From Syngnathus acus (lineage: Eukaryota > Chordata > Actinopteri > Syngnathiformes > Syngnathidae), in contig NC_051095.1 in assembly GCF_901709675.1 (NCBI RefSeq), positions 25,056,456 through 25,120,455 of the forward strand: a stretch of 64,000 nt of DNA, written 5' to 3'. The notes beneath the pieces are model-generated. The model had not been told where the DNA came from. It was given only the letters and a program-made list of their open reading frames with translations, and ran no database searches. Position numbers and translations under genes: made by a program. This document shows positions 20,035-30,800 of the stretch, in pieces (the stretch's first letter is position 1; every line of letters starts with the position of its first letter).

Positions 20035-22231
20035 TATACATTATTCATGTTGGAGTAAAATGACTTGCATTAAACTTGTTCAACCAAAACATGATTCCTT
20101 CACCAGTTCCAGTTGGAGTTACTGATGCTGCCTATTCTGACCAAATGTAAATGCCTTTGCAATTCTGCAACAATGCTTTATATGTTGATTTGTTAGTACA
20201 GATGCAAAATATCTAGAGATAATAAGATTTTTTATAGGTCATTTTCTTTAGCTATATTGTCTCCTCTGTATGTTTAATACCAGGCCAACCAGCCACCACT
20301 CATTTATGTCCCTTCTATGCTGCACTCACCACCCAAGCCGTGCCTCACCATGTGCTGCAGGGCCTGTTGGGGTGGTTTAACAACTCAGACTGCTTTGAGC
20401 TTATGTTTTCTTTTAAGAACTAAAGCTCGAGGTCCAGGTGCTTCCTGGTTTTAATATTCACAGTGGTACATACAAAGAGTTGTTTGAACCTGAATCTTTA
20501 TCTGAATAAAATGGTAAACGTGGTGTGTTGGATGAGGGATACATCTAAAACATTGTGAATGAGAGCCCTTGAGGACCGAAGTTGGTGGCCCCTAATCTAA
20601 GACATTGTGTTTTAAGACTCAAAATGAGACAGTTTGCATCCATTTGTTACTAAAATTATTCATTCATCCGGACACCAAGTCATCTATATATTTATTAGTT
20701 TCCACAGAGAGGGTTACATGCAGCCAAAGCTGCTTATCTCAGGTTTCTCAATTGAGAGGACACTTTCAGAGGTCTCTGCACATCTCAATATTGATATAGC
20801 TCAGTTGCCATAGCAACCAAATGAGTGTAGTGGAGTTGAATCCAGCCAGCAGCATGTTTGGCTAAGGTGTCATCCCTCACACAGTCATGTGCAACGGCAC
20901 AATTTGGTTCGTATACCGCACGTACCTTTTGTGGGCTTGGCTGTAACATTTACTTTATTTATTGTTGTAACATTAGCTCCCCAAGCCTGGGTCGTCGATT
21001 AATAGTGGCCTGTCTGCGAAACATGTGGACTTGTACAAACAAACCAGTCTGCAGCGTAATAAAGGTTGTTGGGAGTGCAAGAATACAAGTGCCAAAATTT
21101 CAAAAAAGGATAAATAACAGACAAGGACAAATACAAGTGCCGCTAGTAGAGACGAAACACAATTTTATCAGGTGCCACGCGTGTAGTAAAGTCTGACAGC
21201 AGAGAGAATGAATGACCTGCGGAACCGTTCCTTCCTACACCGTGGGTGTAAAAGTCTGCTGCTAGACGAGCTGCTTAGGGATCGCACAATGTCATGGAGG
21301 GGGTGAGAGGTGAGATTGTACATTCAATGACTGAATCTGACTTCATAGTCTTGTTTTTTCTCTTTAAACCAAATTTTAGGCCAAGTGATAAGTAGAGATG
21401 TCCATGTAAATTTTGGTGCCAATTGATTTCCAAAGGGGAAACTGTACACTGATTTCCAATGGGGAAATTGTGATCGTTTCCTTCCGTGACGTCATCAACA
21501 AATACATGGGGGGCGGGGTGTGTGGCACTATTCCTCATTAAAAGTGGGCGTTTTTAAAGGCATTCGTTGTTTCATTATTTCTCCAAAATGAATTGATAAA
21601 ATAGAAAATGTTAACTTTTTTCATTTTCCTGATAAAATATAAACTGGGCTAGTCTTTACAATGATTTCCAATGGGGAAATTGTGATCTCTTCCTTCCGTC
21701 AAACTCCGCCAAAAAGGTGGGCGTCAAGTGTACAGCTCTTCTGTTCCCAAATATTGTTAAATCTCTTAGCACTGACATCATATTTTAATACATTTCTTTC
21801 CCATAGTAAGTGCCAATGTTGGCTCGCTTTACCCTCCCTTTAAATACTTTGCGGCTTTGCTTCAACTTCCCTCTGAGGAACAGCTGACAAATGCCTCCAC
21901 TTAGTGGTCATTTTCTATCACCACACCCTCTTCATGACGCTTTGACTCAGAGTGATCGGATGGAGGTTGATACACATAAACAGTTTTGGTATTTTGCGAT
22001 TGTATGTTTGGTATGTTGTGATTTACAACTTTGTGTAATTATTTCAATGTCATGACCCTTCCATAAGCAGCTATTTCCAGTACGGTACTGGAGACTTTAA
22101 AACGTATAACACAGGCAGTATTTCACTACAATGATGGCAAATCAGACGACAATTGGGTATGTTTTAACATGTGTGGTCACCTGAGACGATGAACGCTCTC
22201 TGCTGACCTGATTGTGTATGTATGTCGTGTA
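20035..22231. other. Intergenic stretch, no gene seen
   Basis: No exon recognised. The only internal repetition seen is a short phrase, GATTTCCAATGGGGAAATTGTGATC, split across about 21,450-21,475 and repeated near 21,662-21,686, each followed by TTCCTTCCGT. Confidence 0.5.
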
Positions 22232-22345
22232 CTATGTCTTGTCACCGTGGGATAGTGGAAACGTAATTTCGATTTCTTTGTGTGTCTTGGCATGTGAAGA
22301 AGTTGACAATAAAGCAGACTTTGACTTTGACTTTGATTGCGTTAC
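22232..22345 (+). mobile_element. LINE 3' end with TTTGAC-repeat tail
   Basis: The sequence ending GACAATAAAGCAGACTTTGA and a TTTGAC tandem tail is the same 3' end as the Rex1-like fragment on the minus strand at 54,410-54,921. Only the last 110 bases or so remain. Confidence 0.8.
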
Positions 22346-22650
22346 CAATACCACTGATGCGATTACTCCATATTGAACTATTGTAAAAACAGACACACGC
22401 ATACCAACACACCGTTTGCTGAACAAACTAAAGATACATTTTAATGGTGGGAAGGTATGACTTCGTGAATGCGAAAATACTCTTAAAACTGCTGGTTCAA
22501 AAATAACAAAATTTGGGTTAAAAATAACTAATTATTCACTGTTATTTCATAAACCCGTTAATAATATGGTGCTCTACAACTTATTTCCCTGGAGAAACAA
22601 GTTTCGTTTGTGATAAATTTTAAAAGCCAGCTTAAAGGGGATTCACTCAA
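22346..22650. other. Intergenic stretch, nothing recognised
   Basis: AT-rich, no recognisable feature. Confidence 0.5.
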
Positions 22651-22714
22651 ATCGTTCGTTCGTTCGTTCGTTCGTTCGTTCATTCATTCATTCATTCATT
22701 CATTCATTCATTCA
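22651..22714. repeat. (CGTT)n-(CATT)n compound microsatellite
   Basis: Seven to eight CGTT units pass directly into about nine CATT units, which looks like a TTCG/TTCA transition by CpG decay within one array. Confidence 0.95.
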
Positions 22715-22784
22715 TCTTCAGAATATTTGATTTCTTTTTTAAATGTCTATTACATCTTTAGTTTAGTTTCAAGGAATCACACAC

Positions 22785-23862
22785 AGAAGGCGTTCGACCG
22801 TGTCCCTCGGGAAGTTCTGTGGAGGGTGCTTCGGGAGTACGGGATGCCGACCCAACTGATAAGAACGGTTCGGTCTCTGTATTACCGATGCCAGAGTTTG
22901 GTCCGCATTTCCGGCAGTAAGTCGGATTCGTTCTCAGTGAGGGTTGGACTCCACCAAGGCTGCCCTTTGTCACCGATTCTGTTCATAACTTTTATGGACA
23001 GAATTTCTAGGCGCAGCCGAGGCGTTGAGCGTGTCCAGTTTGGGGACCTCAGCATTGCGTCTCTGCTTTTTGCAGACGACATGGTGCTGTTGGCTTCTTC
23101 AAGCCGTGATGTCCAGCTCTCACTGGAGCGGTTCGCAGCCGAGTGTGAAGCGGTCGGGATGAGGGTCAGCACCTCCAAATCCGAGTCCATGGTCCTTGGT
23201 CGGAAAAGGGTGGAATGCCCTCTCCGGATCGGGGACGAGATCCTGCCCCAAGTGGAGGAGTTCAAGTATCTTGGGGTCTTGTTCACGAGTGATGGCAGGA
23301 TGGAGCGCGAGATCGACAGGCGTATCGGTGCAGCGTCGGCAGTAATGCAGACTCTGTACCGGTCCGTGGTGGTGAAGAGAGAGCTGAGCCAAAAAGCAAA
23401 GCTCTCAATTTACCGGTCGATCTACGCTCCTACGGGTCGTGACCGAAAGAACGAGATCCCGGATACAAGCGGCCGAAATGAGTTTCCTCCACAGGGTGTC
23501 CGGGCTCTTCCTTAGAGATAAGGTGAGAAGTTCGGTCATCCGGGAGAGACTCAGAGTAGAGCCGCTGCTCCTCCACGTTGAGAGGAGCCAGATGAGGTGG
23601 CTCGGGCATCTCATCAGGATACCTCGTGGACGCCTCCCTGGGGAGGTGTTCCGGGCATGTCCCACCGGTAGGAGACCCCGTGGACGACCCAGGACGCGCT
23701 GGAGAGACTATGTCTCTCGGCTGGCCTGGGATCGCCTTGGGATCCCCCGGGATGAGCTGGATGAAGTGGCTGGGGAGAGGGAAGTCTGGGAGTCCCTCCT
23801 AAAGCTGCTGCCCCTGCAACCTGACCCCGGATAAGCAGAAGAAGATGGATGGATGGATGGTG
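22785..23862 (+). mobile_element. Rex3/RTE-like LINE, 5'-truncated
   Basis: Begins within the RT (KAFDRVPREVLWRVLREYG) and runs to a GATG tandem tail after GGATAAGCAGAAGAAG, the arrangement described for Rex3. RT motifs QGCPLSPILF and FADDMVLL and the C-terminal GRLPGEVFRACPTGRRPRG are present. Relative to the copy at 57,205 a 23-base deletion near 23,433 (IYAP-T) breaks the frame. The name Rex3 is from memory of the RTE clade and its GATG tail. Confidence 0.85.
22788..23834 (+). pseudogene. Rex3-like reverse transcriptase fragment, frameshifted
   Basis: Two overlapping frames (to 23,515 and 23,439-23,834) together cover the palm, thumb and C-terminal part of an RTE-type RT with the FADD catalytic box intact. 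The fingers and the endonuclease are missing through 5' truncation, and the 23-base deletion near 23,433 shifts the frame between them. Confidence 0.85.
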
Positions 23863-23934
23863 ATCAATTTATGTTTAAGTTTTAAATAAAACTAATTAAT
23901 TAAAGTTGTTTAATTATTTATAATTATTTCATAA

Positions 23935-24082
23935 AAGTTTTCCCCAGTTGAGGTTTTGGGAGTTTTTCCTTGCCCTCCTGGGAGTTAAGATAAGCGGATG
24001 TCGAGATTTATTGTCAACTGAGGCCATGTGAAGCCCTTCGAGACAAGTTTAGGCTATATAAATATAATTCACTTGACTTGAA
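23935..24082 (+). mobile_element. LINE 3'UTR fragment with CTTGACTTGA end
   Basis: A diverged relative of the module at 1900-2068: TTTTTCCTTGCCCTCCTGGG, AGTTAAGATAAGCGGATG, GTGAAGCCCTTCGAGAC and a TTGACTTGA tail. It represents a third variant of the shared LINE 3'UTR module. Confidence 0.7.
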
Positions 24083-24124
24083 AAAGAAGATACAGTGATG
24101 CCTGAGAATTAAAAAATAATGACT

Positions 24125-24480
24125 CTCAGAGCGCGGTGCGCACTGGTTAGCACATCCGCCTCACAGTTCAGAGGGTGCGGGTTCGATTCAACCCCCAGCC
24201 TTCCCTGTGTGGAGTTTGCATGTTCTCCCCGTGCCTGTGTGGGTTTTCTCCGGCCACTCGGGTTTCCTCCCACTTCCCAAAAACATGCATGGCAACCTGA
24301 TTGAGCACTCCAACTTGCCTCTAAGTGTGAGTGCGTGTGCGGATGGTTGTTCGTCTCTGTGTGCCCTGCAATAGGCAGGCAACCGTGTTCAGGGTGTCCC
24401 TTGCCTACTGCCCGATGACTGCTGGGATAGGCTTTAGTCCCCGTGGGGACAAGCGGTACAGAAAATCGATGGATGGATGA
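24125..24480 (+). mobile_element. tRNA-derived SINE, family 2
   Basis: Head with GGTTAGCACATCCGCCTCAC and box B GGTTCGATTCA, body with GTGTGGAGTTTGCATGTTCT and GGGATAGGCTTTAGTCCCCG, and an ATGG tandem end. Same family as 9921-10,285, in the opposite orientation. Confidence 0.9.
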
Positions 24481-27147
24481 CTTAGTACATAAAATAAGTG
24501 TTACATTCTACTTTTGGCGAATCATCAACCCATATGAGTGAGGGCGTATTCATTGTATGATAGTGTCAGGTCTAAGTACCACAAGACATTATTTTATACA
24601 CTGAAAGAAGAGGAGAAGACAACCAGTATTCCTTTTGCTCGCGATGAGAATTACGTAGAAGGCCCAGTTACAGTCCTCCACCAATTCTGGACTCTTCTTC
24701 CGTGATCTCCTCTTTTTATTTTGGGTTGCCCTGGTTACAAGAGGCTACACAAAAGGGAGGGGAGATTGTGGCTGTAGCAACGCTGATTTAGCTAACTAAA
24801 GGATGTTGTGTGGTGCGAGGCCTTGGCCGATATGTGACCCCAGCAATGCAGTCAGTCCTTAGTTGGTTGGCAGTCTCCTCCTAGGCTGCGATCTTCAAAC
24901 GTGCTGGGTGCCGTGTCCCTGTAAAACAACGCTCCAGACTTTCTTGCTAAGTATCACACAATAATAATAATGAGTAAATAATCAGATACCTCTCGTGCAT
25001 ACACTCCAACAAACGTTAAGTTGAAGTGAGATAACTTGCATGAAGTCTACTTAAACAAACATTGAGTAAATATGGGATAACTTAAAAACTGTCCCGGTCA
25101 ACAACAATTTATGAATAGAAACTACAAGGTATAAAAGGGAAATAACTTGTCTTGAACTAAACAAAGAACAAAGGTGTTCTGTTCATAACTAGTGAGGGCC
25201 TCTCACAGTTAAGAAAAGGAAGGGAGTCTAAGAACTCCCCAGAGCTAGACATATGTTTGCTTGAGCGAACATATGAGGCCTCCGGTTCAGGCCGACCAGC
25301 GCTTCTGCAAAAACAATTATTCCAACAGATAGGTTTTGTGAACACAAAAATGTTGTGAACCACTGGTATATAAGGAACATAAAATACATCATTGGGTGAT
25401 GATAAAAGGAACAGGTTAGTTTATTGTTCTCCAACCATTCATACATACATGTACATATAAATATATAAAGAAAAGCCTCTATATTACAAAGAATGTCATG
25501 TTACACATATACAGTACATAGTCAATAAAAATAGCTTATGTCTCCTTAGGTCGCCAACCTCTAACAGAATGGAGGGGAGAAAACTTTTAAAAATTGAGTT
25601 TGTATTATTTCTAAATTACAGGGTTTTACATTACAGCTAACAAAATGAAAAGTGAAATTGTATTGATTGTACATTGCCATTGTGATTGGAAGTAATTTAT
25701 GACATGCTTCTGAACTTCATTTCTACTGCAAAAGCATGGCTGGCCTTAAAAGGTCAGCAGCCTGTGTCTGAGAGAAGTATCTCGGTGGGGAAAAAAAGGT
25801 TTTTATCGGCTCCTTCCTACACAGGCCTGCCTCCTGGAGTTGCTGGCTCTTGGGTGAGGCCCAGAGGAATGCTCTGGTGGCCTCTGTAAATATAACATTT
25901 ATAATAACATACCCCATGTGTGGATGTAACCCTCTTCCCGGGTCCTTGATGTATTGCCTGCAGCTTAAACAGACAGAATAACAGTCCCCCACATTGCTGC
26001 AGAGGGGGACTACTTTCAAGGGTGTATGCAAGGTGGTGGTGGGGGGGGCACAGCAATGGGTGACATGGCTCAATCCAGCCCAGATCAATGAGCACACATA
26101 CAGGACTTGGTGATAGATGATGCTTGGTCGAATTAAGTAGTGGATTGTTGAGAGGGTTGATGGTGGGTCACATGGTTTGTTCTCTTAAACTTTCAGCAGT
26201 CCAACAAAAGCTAACGAAAGTACAACAGCAAAGACATTTGTCGCTCAAAATCATAAAGACAGAACACTCAGTTACCCCACTTTTTTTAATAAAACGCCCT
26301 TTCATTGCCTGATAGTTCAGCTGTGAGATGTAACTCGTGCGAATGGCTACATGAAAAAGAAGGATGAAGAGAATGGTGAAACATTTGCCGGTGCTCAAGA
26401 ACAGCTTAAAAGTGACATCTGTCTGTTCTGTTCAATGAACGATCTGACTTTTTTCTGCATAGAAATAAAAAAGAAAATCCCAGTTAATTACTCATGTCTG
26501 CAGGGAGTTAATTTTTTCAACAATTTGCAGTTTTACGTGATGCGGAATCAATTAATTGTATGGTCGTTTTCTAATTTAACTTTTCTGTTGGTGTCAATGC
26601 GCAGCGATTAATATGTGCCAGAAGTGGACTTCAAACATGTACAATTGGTATTCCACTATCAAGTAGCTATATAATTACAAGACACATTTCCACTTCCAAA
26701 CAAGACTGTATATGTTACATATCTACAGAACAATGTGAGATAGGTGCAATACTGTAAGGAAAACACTATATATTACCTCTAAAGCCTAGATTTTACTATA
26801 TTTATACATGTTCATATAAATATAGATAACTTTTCCCACCTATTTACATTTGTATATTTCAACATTGCATAAAGAAGAAAATAAATAATAGAAAGAGTCA
26901 AATCTGACACTAAGTAGGATTAAAGAAATGTTAGATTAGAGCAAAAACAGTCCTAAAAATAGAAATAATCACGATAATAACAACCATCATTTGTTAGAAA
27001 AACAAAAACCCAAGTGGCCTACAGTCAGGCGTAACAATTATGCCAAATATGCCACAATTGCCCTGCAAGTTTACCACGTGGGACTGCTGGAATGACTGGA
27101 GAAGGTGAAAAAAATAAACATAGAAAAATGATTTGTTTCCCTCTCCT

Positions 27148-27148
<1 letters not shown>
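24481..27148 (-). other. stc2 downstream region, probably including its 3'UTR
   Basis: No coding exon was recognised. On the minus strand possible polyadenylation hexamers lie near 26,285 (ATTAAA) and 25,413 (AATAAA, followed by a U-rich stretch), which would give a 3'UTR of about 1.0 or 1.85 kb. Neither can be confirmed without transcripts. Confidence 0.45.

Positions 27149-27189
<41 letters not shown>
27149..27189. repeat. (TG)n microsatellite in the stc2 3'UTR
   Basis: About 20 TG units on the plus strand. In the stc2 mRNA it reads (CA)n starting about 70 bases after the stop codon. Confidence 0.95.
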
Positions 27190-27190
<1 letters not shown>

Positions 27191-27261
27191 CATGCGCCAA
27201 TGTCCAAGTGTGCTATTAAATGGTGATAAGGGTTATCAGTGTTGTAATCTCCCACATTTTT

Positions 27262-27616
27262 TCACCTCCTAATGTCACTTGGCTCTGGGTCTTCCTGCTC
27301 TACTGCAACACCAACATCTGAACCCTGGCGGCGCAGTCCCTGATTGCGACCGCGAGGGTGGGTATGGAATCCAGCCTTGCCGGCTTTGTCCCTGTCGCCG
27401 TGGCGTGCGTGGCGATGGTGCTCAAGCTGTGGGTGGGATGGCGAGGGGCGGCGTTGCTCGGCAGCTGAGGGCGAGGGCGTCAGGGAGGAGCAGAGGCTGA
27501 GGCTGTCGCACAAAGCTCCCCAGTTCTGCTCACACTGAAGCCGGACACTACGAGTTAATGCCTCCTTCACTTCCTCTCCGCAACCCAGTAGAATATTCAC
27601 CAGCTCCACATAAGGA
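27262..27616 (-). CDS. stc2: stc2 coding exon 4 with stop codon
   Basis: 355 bases from (G)[16 protein letters not shown] to SDIRR and TGA. The acceptor is TACCAAG, with AG at 27,618-27,617; it lacks a normal polypyrimidine tract because a TG repeat occupies that place. The tail contains [14 protein letters not shown], a His-rich stretch typical of STC2. Confidence 0.95.
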
Positions 27617-27721
27617 CTTGGTACACACACGCACACACACACACACACACACATGCGCGCACACACACACACATATGCACGCACATATGCACGCACACAC
27701 ACACACATGCGCACACACACA

Positions 27722-27790
<69 letters not shown>

Positions 27791-30496
27791 CCAATAAATT
27801 ACACGATGTTTGGACAAATAAAGGTCAAATACTTTGACTGAACAAGGAGGAATGGCAAAAGATAATCTAGAAAGGTCAGGCTTTATTTCAAACCACACTG
27901 TCCAATCGCTTACCCTTTGGGAAACAGATCTTGGAAATGGATCATCTCCACCATGACGGCCACATTCTCTTTAGCAGCTGAGCACAGATTGTGTTTGACA
28001 TAACACTCCCTTTGCAGCTGGAACACCATCTCCTTAATGGAAACACACTTTCTACTAATGCAGCTAAACTTATGGCGAAGACCGTGGGCCATACATTTCA
28101 GAGCATCCTTGATGAAGGATTTCCCCTGGAAAAGAGGGAAAAACCCACCACAAAGGCATGTCATTAATGGCGTACTCTCCATTTAAATTACAATGGGAGC
28201 CAAACATATCATTTCAGCCCCAAAATAGTGCTGACACTGCAATTCTTTGTCCACACAAACATTCACTCTGTGGTTGTTAAACAAATGCCACAGAATGGTG
28301 AAGAAAGGGGAACAATTTCAATAACTACAATTAAGCAAATCACATAGACTAACAGCAAGTGATGTCACACTAGAATATAGTTAATGACAATACAAAATCA
28401 TGTCACATTCGGAGGTAATACAGGCACACTGTGCCAAGTAAAAATATTCACATAATGGTAAAGAATGTTAGAACCAGCCCACCATGCACGTGTGGAATTA
28501 TTACAAACAGCTCTGAATAAACTGGCTTAATTGACTTTTGGCCAGCCAGCTTGAGACTTAGTCATAACTGCTATGTGGATCAACTTAAGCAGTTAGAAAA
28601 GGTGATGCCATGGTTGCATTTTTACAAAAACAATCCCCTCTTTTGAGGCATGCGCAAACAAAAATAAATCTATTCGCAGATGAGTCTGGAGCGAGTCAGT
28701 GTTCAGGAATGTTGCCCTCTGGTTACACAATTGTTGCAAACAGTCCCGTAATACCTGAGAGTCAAATTTGCCAGCATTATGCAGGAACGTCATGCAGATC
28801 TCCTGCAGCCCTCGTATCTCGCAGGAGTTATTCTCAAAGCATTCAAACACGCCGCAGCCGACGTCGCCTGCGCCCACCAAACAGTGCTGGATCTCAGCTG
28901 GAATAAAAAAAGAACATGTTGTGTGAGGTGGCAGCAGCAGTGAGTTGAAAGTGAAGCTGCTGGACACATCGTATACAAATATTTGCACAAATGTAAGTGA
29001 ATGGTTAGCCTGAAAAAGAAAAATACAAGCAGGACACAAGAGGTGCTAAGGTCTTATTTCCCTTGGCGGTTGAAATAACTGCACCATGGTCCACCTGCTA
29101 TGGCTGAATTCAACATTGGATGGTGCATTACAGATGCATGCAGGCTTAATTTCTTCTGGTAGACTCCACTGTGCATGCCATCATTTAAGTTGGCTAAATA
29201 TTACGCAATAATTAGAGAATATGTACAACTGTAAACAGGAGCAAACTCGGTGAAAACTGCCTACTGGTTGTTACTTTTCTGACTCACTACAGTCGTGAAT
29301 GACACGACCAAGCCACATAAATACTGCTGAAAGTCAATCACTTAAGATTTTGTGTTCTGCATCACACTTTCTGACTCACTACAGTCGTGAATGACACGGA
29401 CAAGCCACATAAATACTGCTGAAAGTCAATCACTTGAGATTTTTTGTTCTGCCTCACACTTGTTGGACTCGAGTAAGCGTGATCAATGGTAAGTTAGCTC
29501 GGAAAGCTTTGTGTGCAAAATCGCCACACAAACAACCTGGTTTATAGGCCTTAGTTGAACTTAAGAGCGTAGGAAAAGTGAGCCGCTGATGGCAGTGCTT
29601 GTTTTGGCATCAGGGGAATGTGCTTGGATCATACGAGCATTGAGTTACACACTGCTGTTGCGGGACTTGGAGGGGAAAGGGGGTGGGGGTCCACTATTAA
29701 ACCCGCTGTGGAATTTGTCATTTTACCAAGAAAATCAGCCTCCAATACCTCGGCTACAGCGAATGATTGGGGCTGCATTCTATAATGTATACAGGTGCAA
29801 GCTCATAAAATAAGTAATTAGTTGTGAGGATGTCACACTGTCTTTGACTAGAACTACCATCTTACACATGACCAATTGCCTGAGGTCAATCTGCGAAAAG
29901 ATTATACTCACTGAAATTATTGACCACATATAGTACACATGTAACGCTTTGATTACCCATCTATGTCGGCGACGTACATGCGGAAAAATGAAATTATCTT
30001 CCACTAGATGGCAGAAGGTACACAATTAACCTGTGTATCTCCTGTTTGTGACGTTTGTGTTTGTTGGTGTGCAGTCGGGATTTTTCTTTTAATGTAATGC
30101 CTTTGCTCAATAAAGGTTGGGTAACGTATTTGCATTAGAACAAACTATGATTTGATTGGCAACATACTAGATTCCAGTGCACAATTATTTGGACATCAGT
30201 ATATTGCATTGCGTCTTCCTAGATTACGCATTCCAGCATAAAGCTGTAAAGAAATATCCTAATGGCTGGACTCGACTCCTACGCTCCGCTTTACACACAC
30301 GTGTCCTACTGGCTCCACCACGTATAGCCTCTTAATTAATTGCACTCTGTTGCTAACCTGTATTTTGCAAGGAGAGGCGTCCTTTGGGAATGGCAGGTTT
30401 CTCCGGCGGGGTGTCGTAAATGTCGATATTATCCGAGCCCACCACTTGCTCCAGTACGGAGAGAACCAGCAGCGCTACGGCCACTTTAAGAAACAT
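27262..30496 (-). CDS. stc2: stc2, stanniocalcin 2, complete in four coding exons
   Basis: Secreted homodimeric glycoprotein of the stanniocalcin family; in mammals it inhibits the metalloprotease PAPP-A and is linked to Ca/phosphate handling and stress responses. Exons on the minus strand: 30,496-30,358 (phase 1 end), 28,897-28,755, 28,125-27,914 (phase 2 end) and 27,616-27,262. All introns are GT-AG and phases join exactly to 282 residues (human 302). Residues 1-20 are a hydrophobic signal peptide ([14 protein letters not shown] start). A conserved core follows: [20 protein letters not shown], an N-glycosylation sequon at Asn69, Cys105/116/121/135/142, [10 protein letters not shown] and CEQNWGALC. 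The C-terminal tail is His/Arg-rich and ends SDIRR, as in mammals. The gene is upstream of cpeb4 on the same strand. Confidence 0.97.
27617..27913 (-). other. stc2 intron 3
   Basis: 297-base intron, more than half of it microsatellite. The donor is GG followed by GTAAGC. Confidence 0.9.
27622..27789. repeat. Interrupted (CA)n microsatellite, (UG)n in stc2 pre-mRNA
   Basis: About 168 bases of CA repeats with scattered GC and AT interruptions; the longest pure run is about 27,729-27,789. On the transcribed strand it is GU/UG-rich and reaches to within six bases of the exon 4 acceptor. Confidence 0.97.
27914..28125 (-). CDS. stc2: stc2 coding exon 3
   Basis: 212 bases coding [20 protein letters not shown] through [12 protein letters not shown] plus two bases of the next codon. 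Five cysteines of the stanniocalcin fold are here. Cys116, by counting from the conserved sequon, corresponds to the human residue that links to PAPP-A. The acceptor is CCTCTTTTCCAG. Confidence 0.95.
28126..28754 (-). other. stc2 intron 2
   Basis: 629 bases, GT-AG, AT-rich; no repeat family recognised. Confidence 0.85.
28755..28897 (-). CDS. stc2: stc2 coding exon 2
   Basis: 143 bases coding (A)[19 protein letters not shown] through [11 protein letters not shown], nearly identical to mammalian STC2. It holds the glycosylation sequon NNS. The acceptor is TTTTTTTATTCCAG and the donor CAG followed by GTATTA. Confidence 0.97.
28898..30357 (-). other. stc2 intron 1
   Basis: 1.46 kb, GT-AG (donor ACAG followed by GTTAGC). 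It contains a two-copy 92-base tandem duplication at 29,275-29,460 and is otherwise ordinary. Confidence 0.85.
29275..29460. repeat. Two tandem copies of a 92-base unit
   Basis: The phrase CTGACTCACTACAGTCGTGA through GCTGAAAGTCAATCACTT is repeated with a 92-base shift and a handful of substitutions, within stc2 intron 1. Confidence 0.9.
30358..30496 (-). CDS. stc2: stc2 coding exon 1, signal peptide
   Basis: 46 codons plus one base, from [10 protein letters not shown] through KGRLSLQNT. The ATG at 30,496-30,494 is chosen because it is followed at once by a short hydrophobic core ([16 protein letters not shown]) fitting a signal peptide, and RLSLQNTA aligns with the mammalian exon 1/2 junction. 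The Met has a modest Kozak context (GCG before ATG). Confidence 0.93.
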
Positions 30497-30800
30497 CGCG
30501 TCTCCGCCTCTTCTCCGGCAAAGATCCGCCAGTATCCGTGGAAAGCGTGCCTGGATGGCACGTGATAGTTCACCTTAGATGTGGGAACCGCGCAGTTGCG
30601 GCTCGGTGTCGAAATGAATGCATGCGCTCCCTTGGATGCTGCTATATCTCTCAGAGTCGCGCGTGTCAATTTGGATGAAGGAGTTAAGCAGGTGTTGTCG
30701 CTCGGCCCCTCTCAGCCAATCAGAGGCCTCGACATCCAAGTCCGTTGCTTGGAGGGGGCGTGGCCACATAAAGTTTAACACAAAACTGTGGGTCTAATAA
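30497..30800 (-). promoter_or_regulatory. Probable stc2 promoter and 5'UTR
   Basis: Upstream of exon 1 lie an inverted CCAAT box (CAGCCAATCAG, about 30,713-30,723) and a GC/CACCC-type box (GGGGGCGTGGCC, about 30,753-30,764). Downstream in the direction of transcription is AGATATAGC, a weak TATA-like motif near 30,645. The start site would then be roughly 100-120 bases above the ATG; this is an inference. Confidence 0.55.

Noticed and set aside
20035-27000. A BOD1 or other gene between cpeb4 and stc2, as on human 5q35
   Set aside because: No exon resembling BOD1 or another known gene could be recognised in either strand of this interval.
27548-27898. Long Cys-Val and His-Thr frames across 27.5-27.9 kb
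   Set aside because: They are translations of the CA/TG microsatellite in stc2 intron 3, not proteins.
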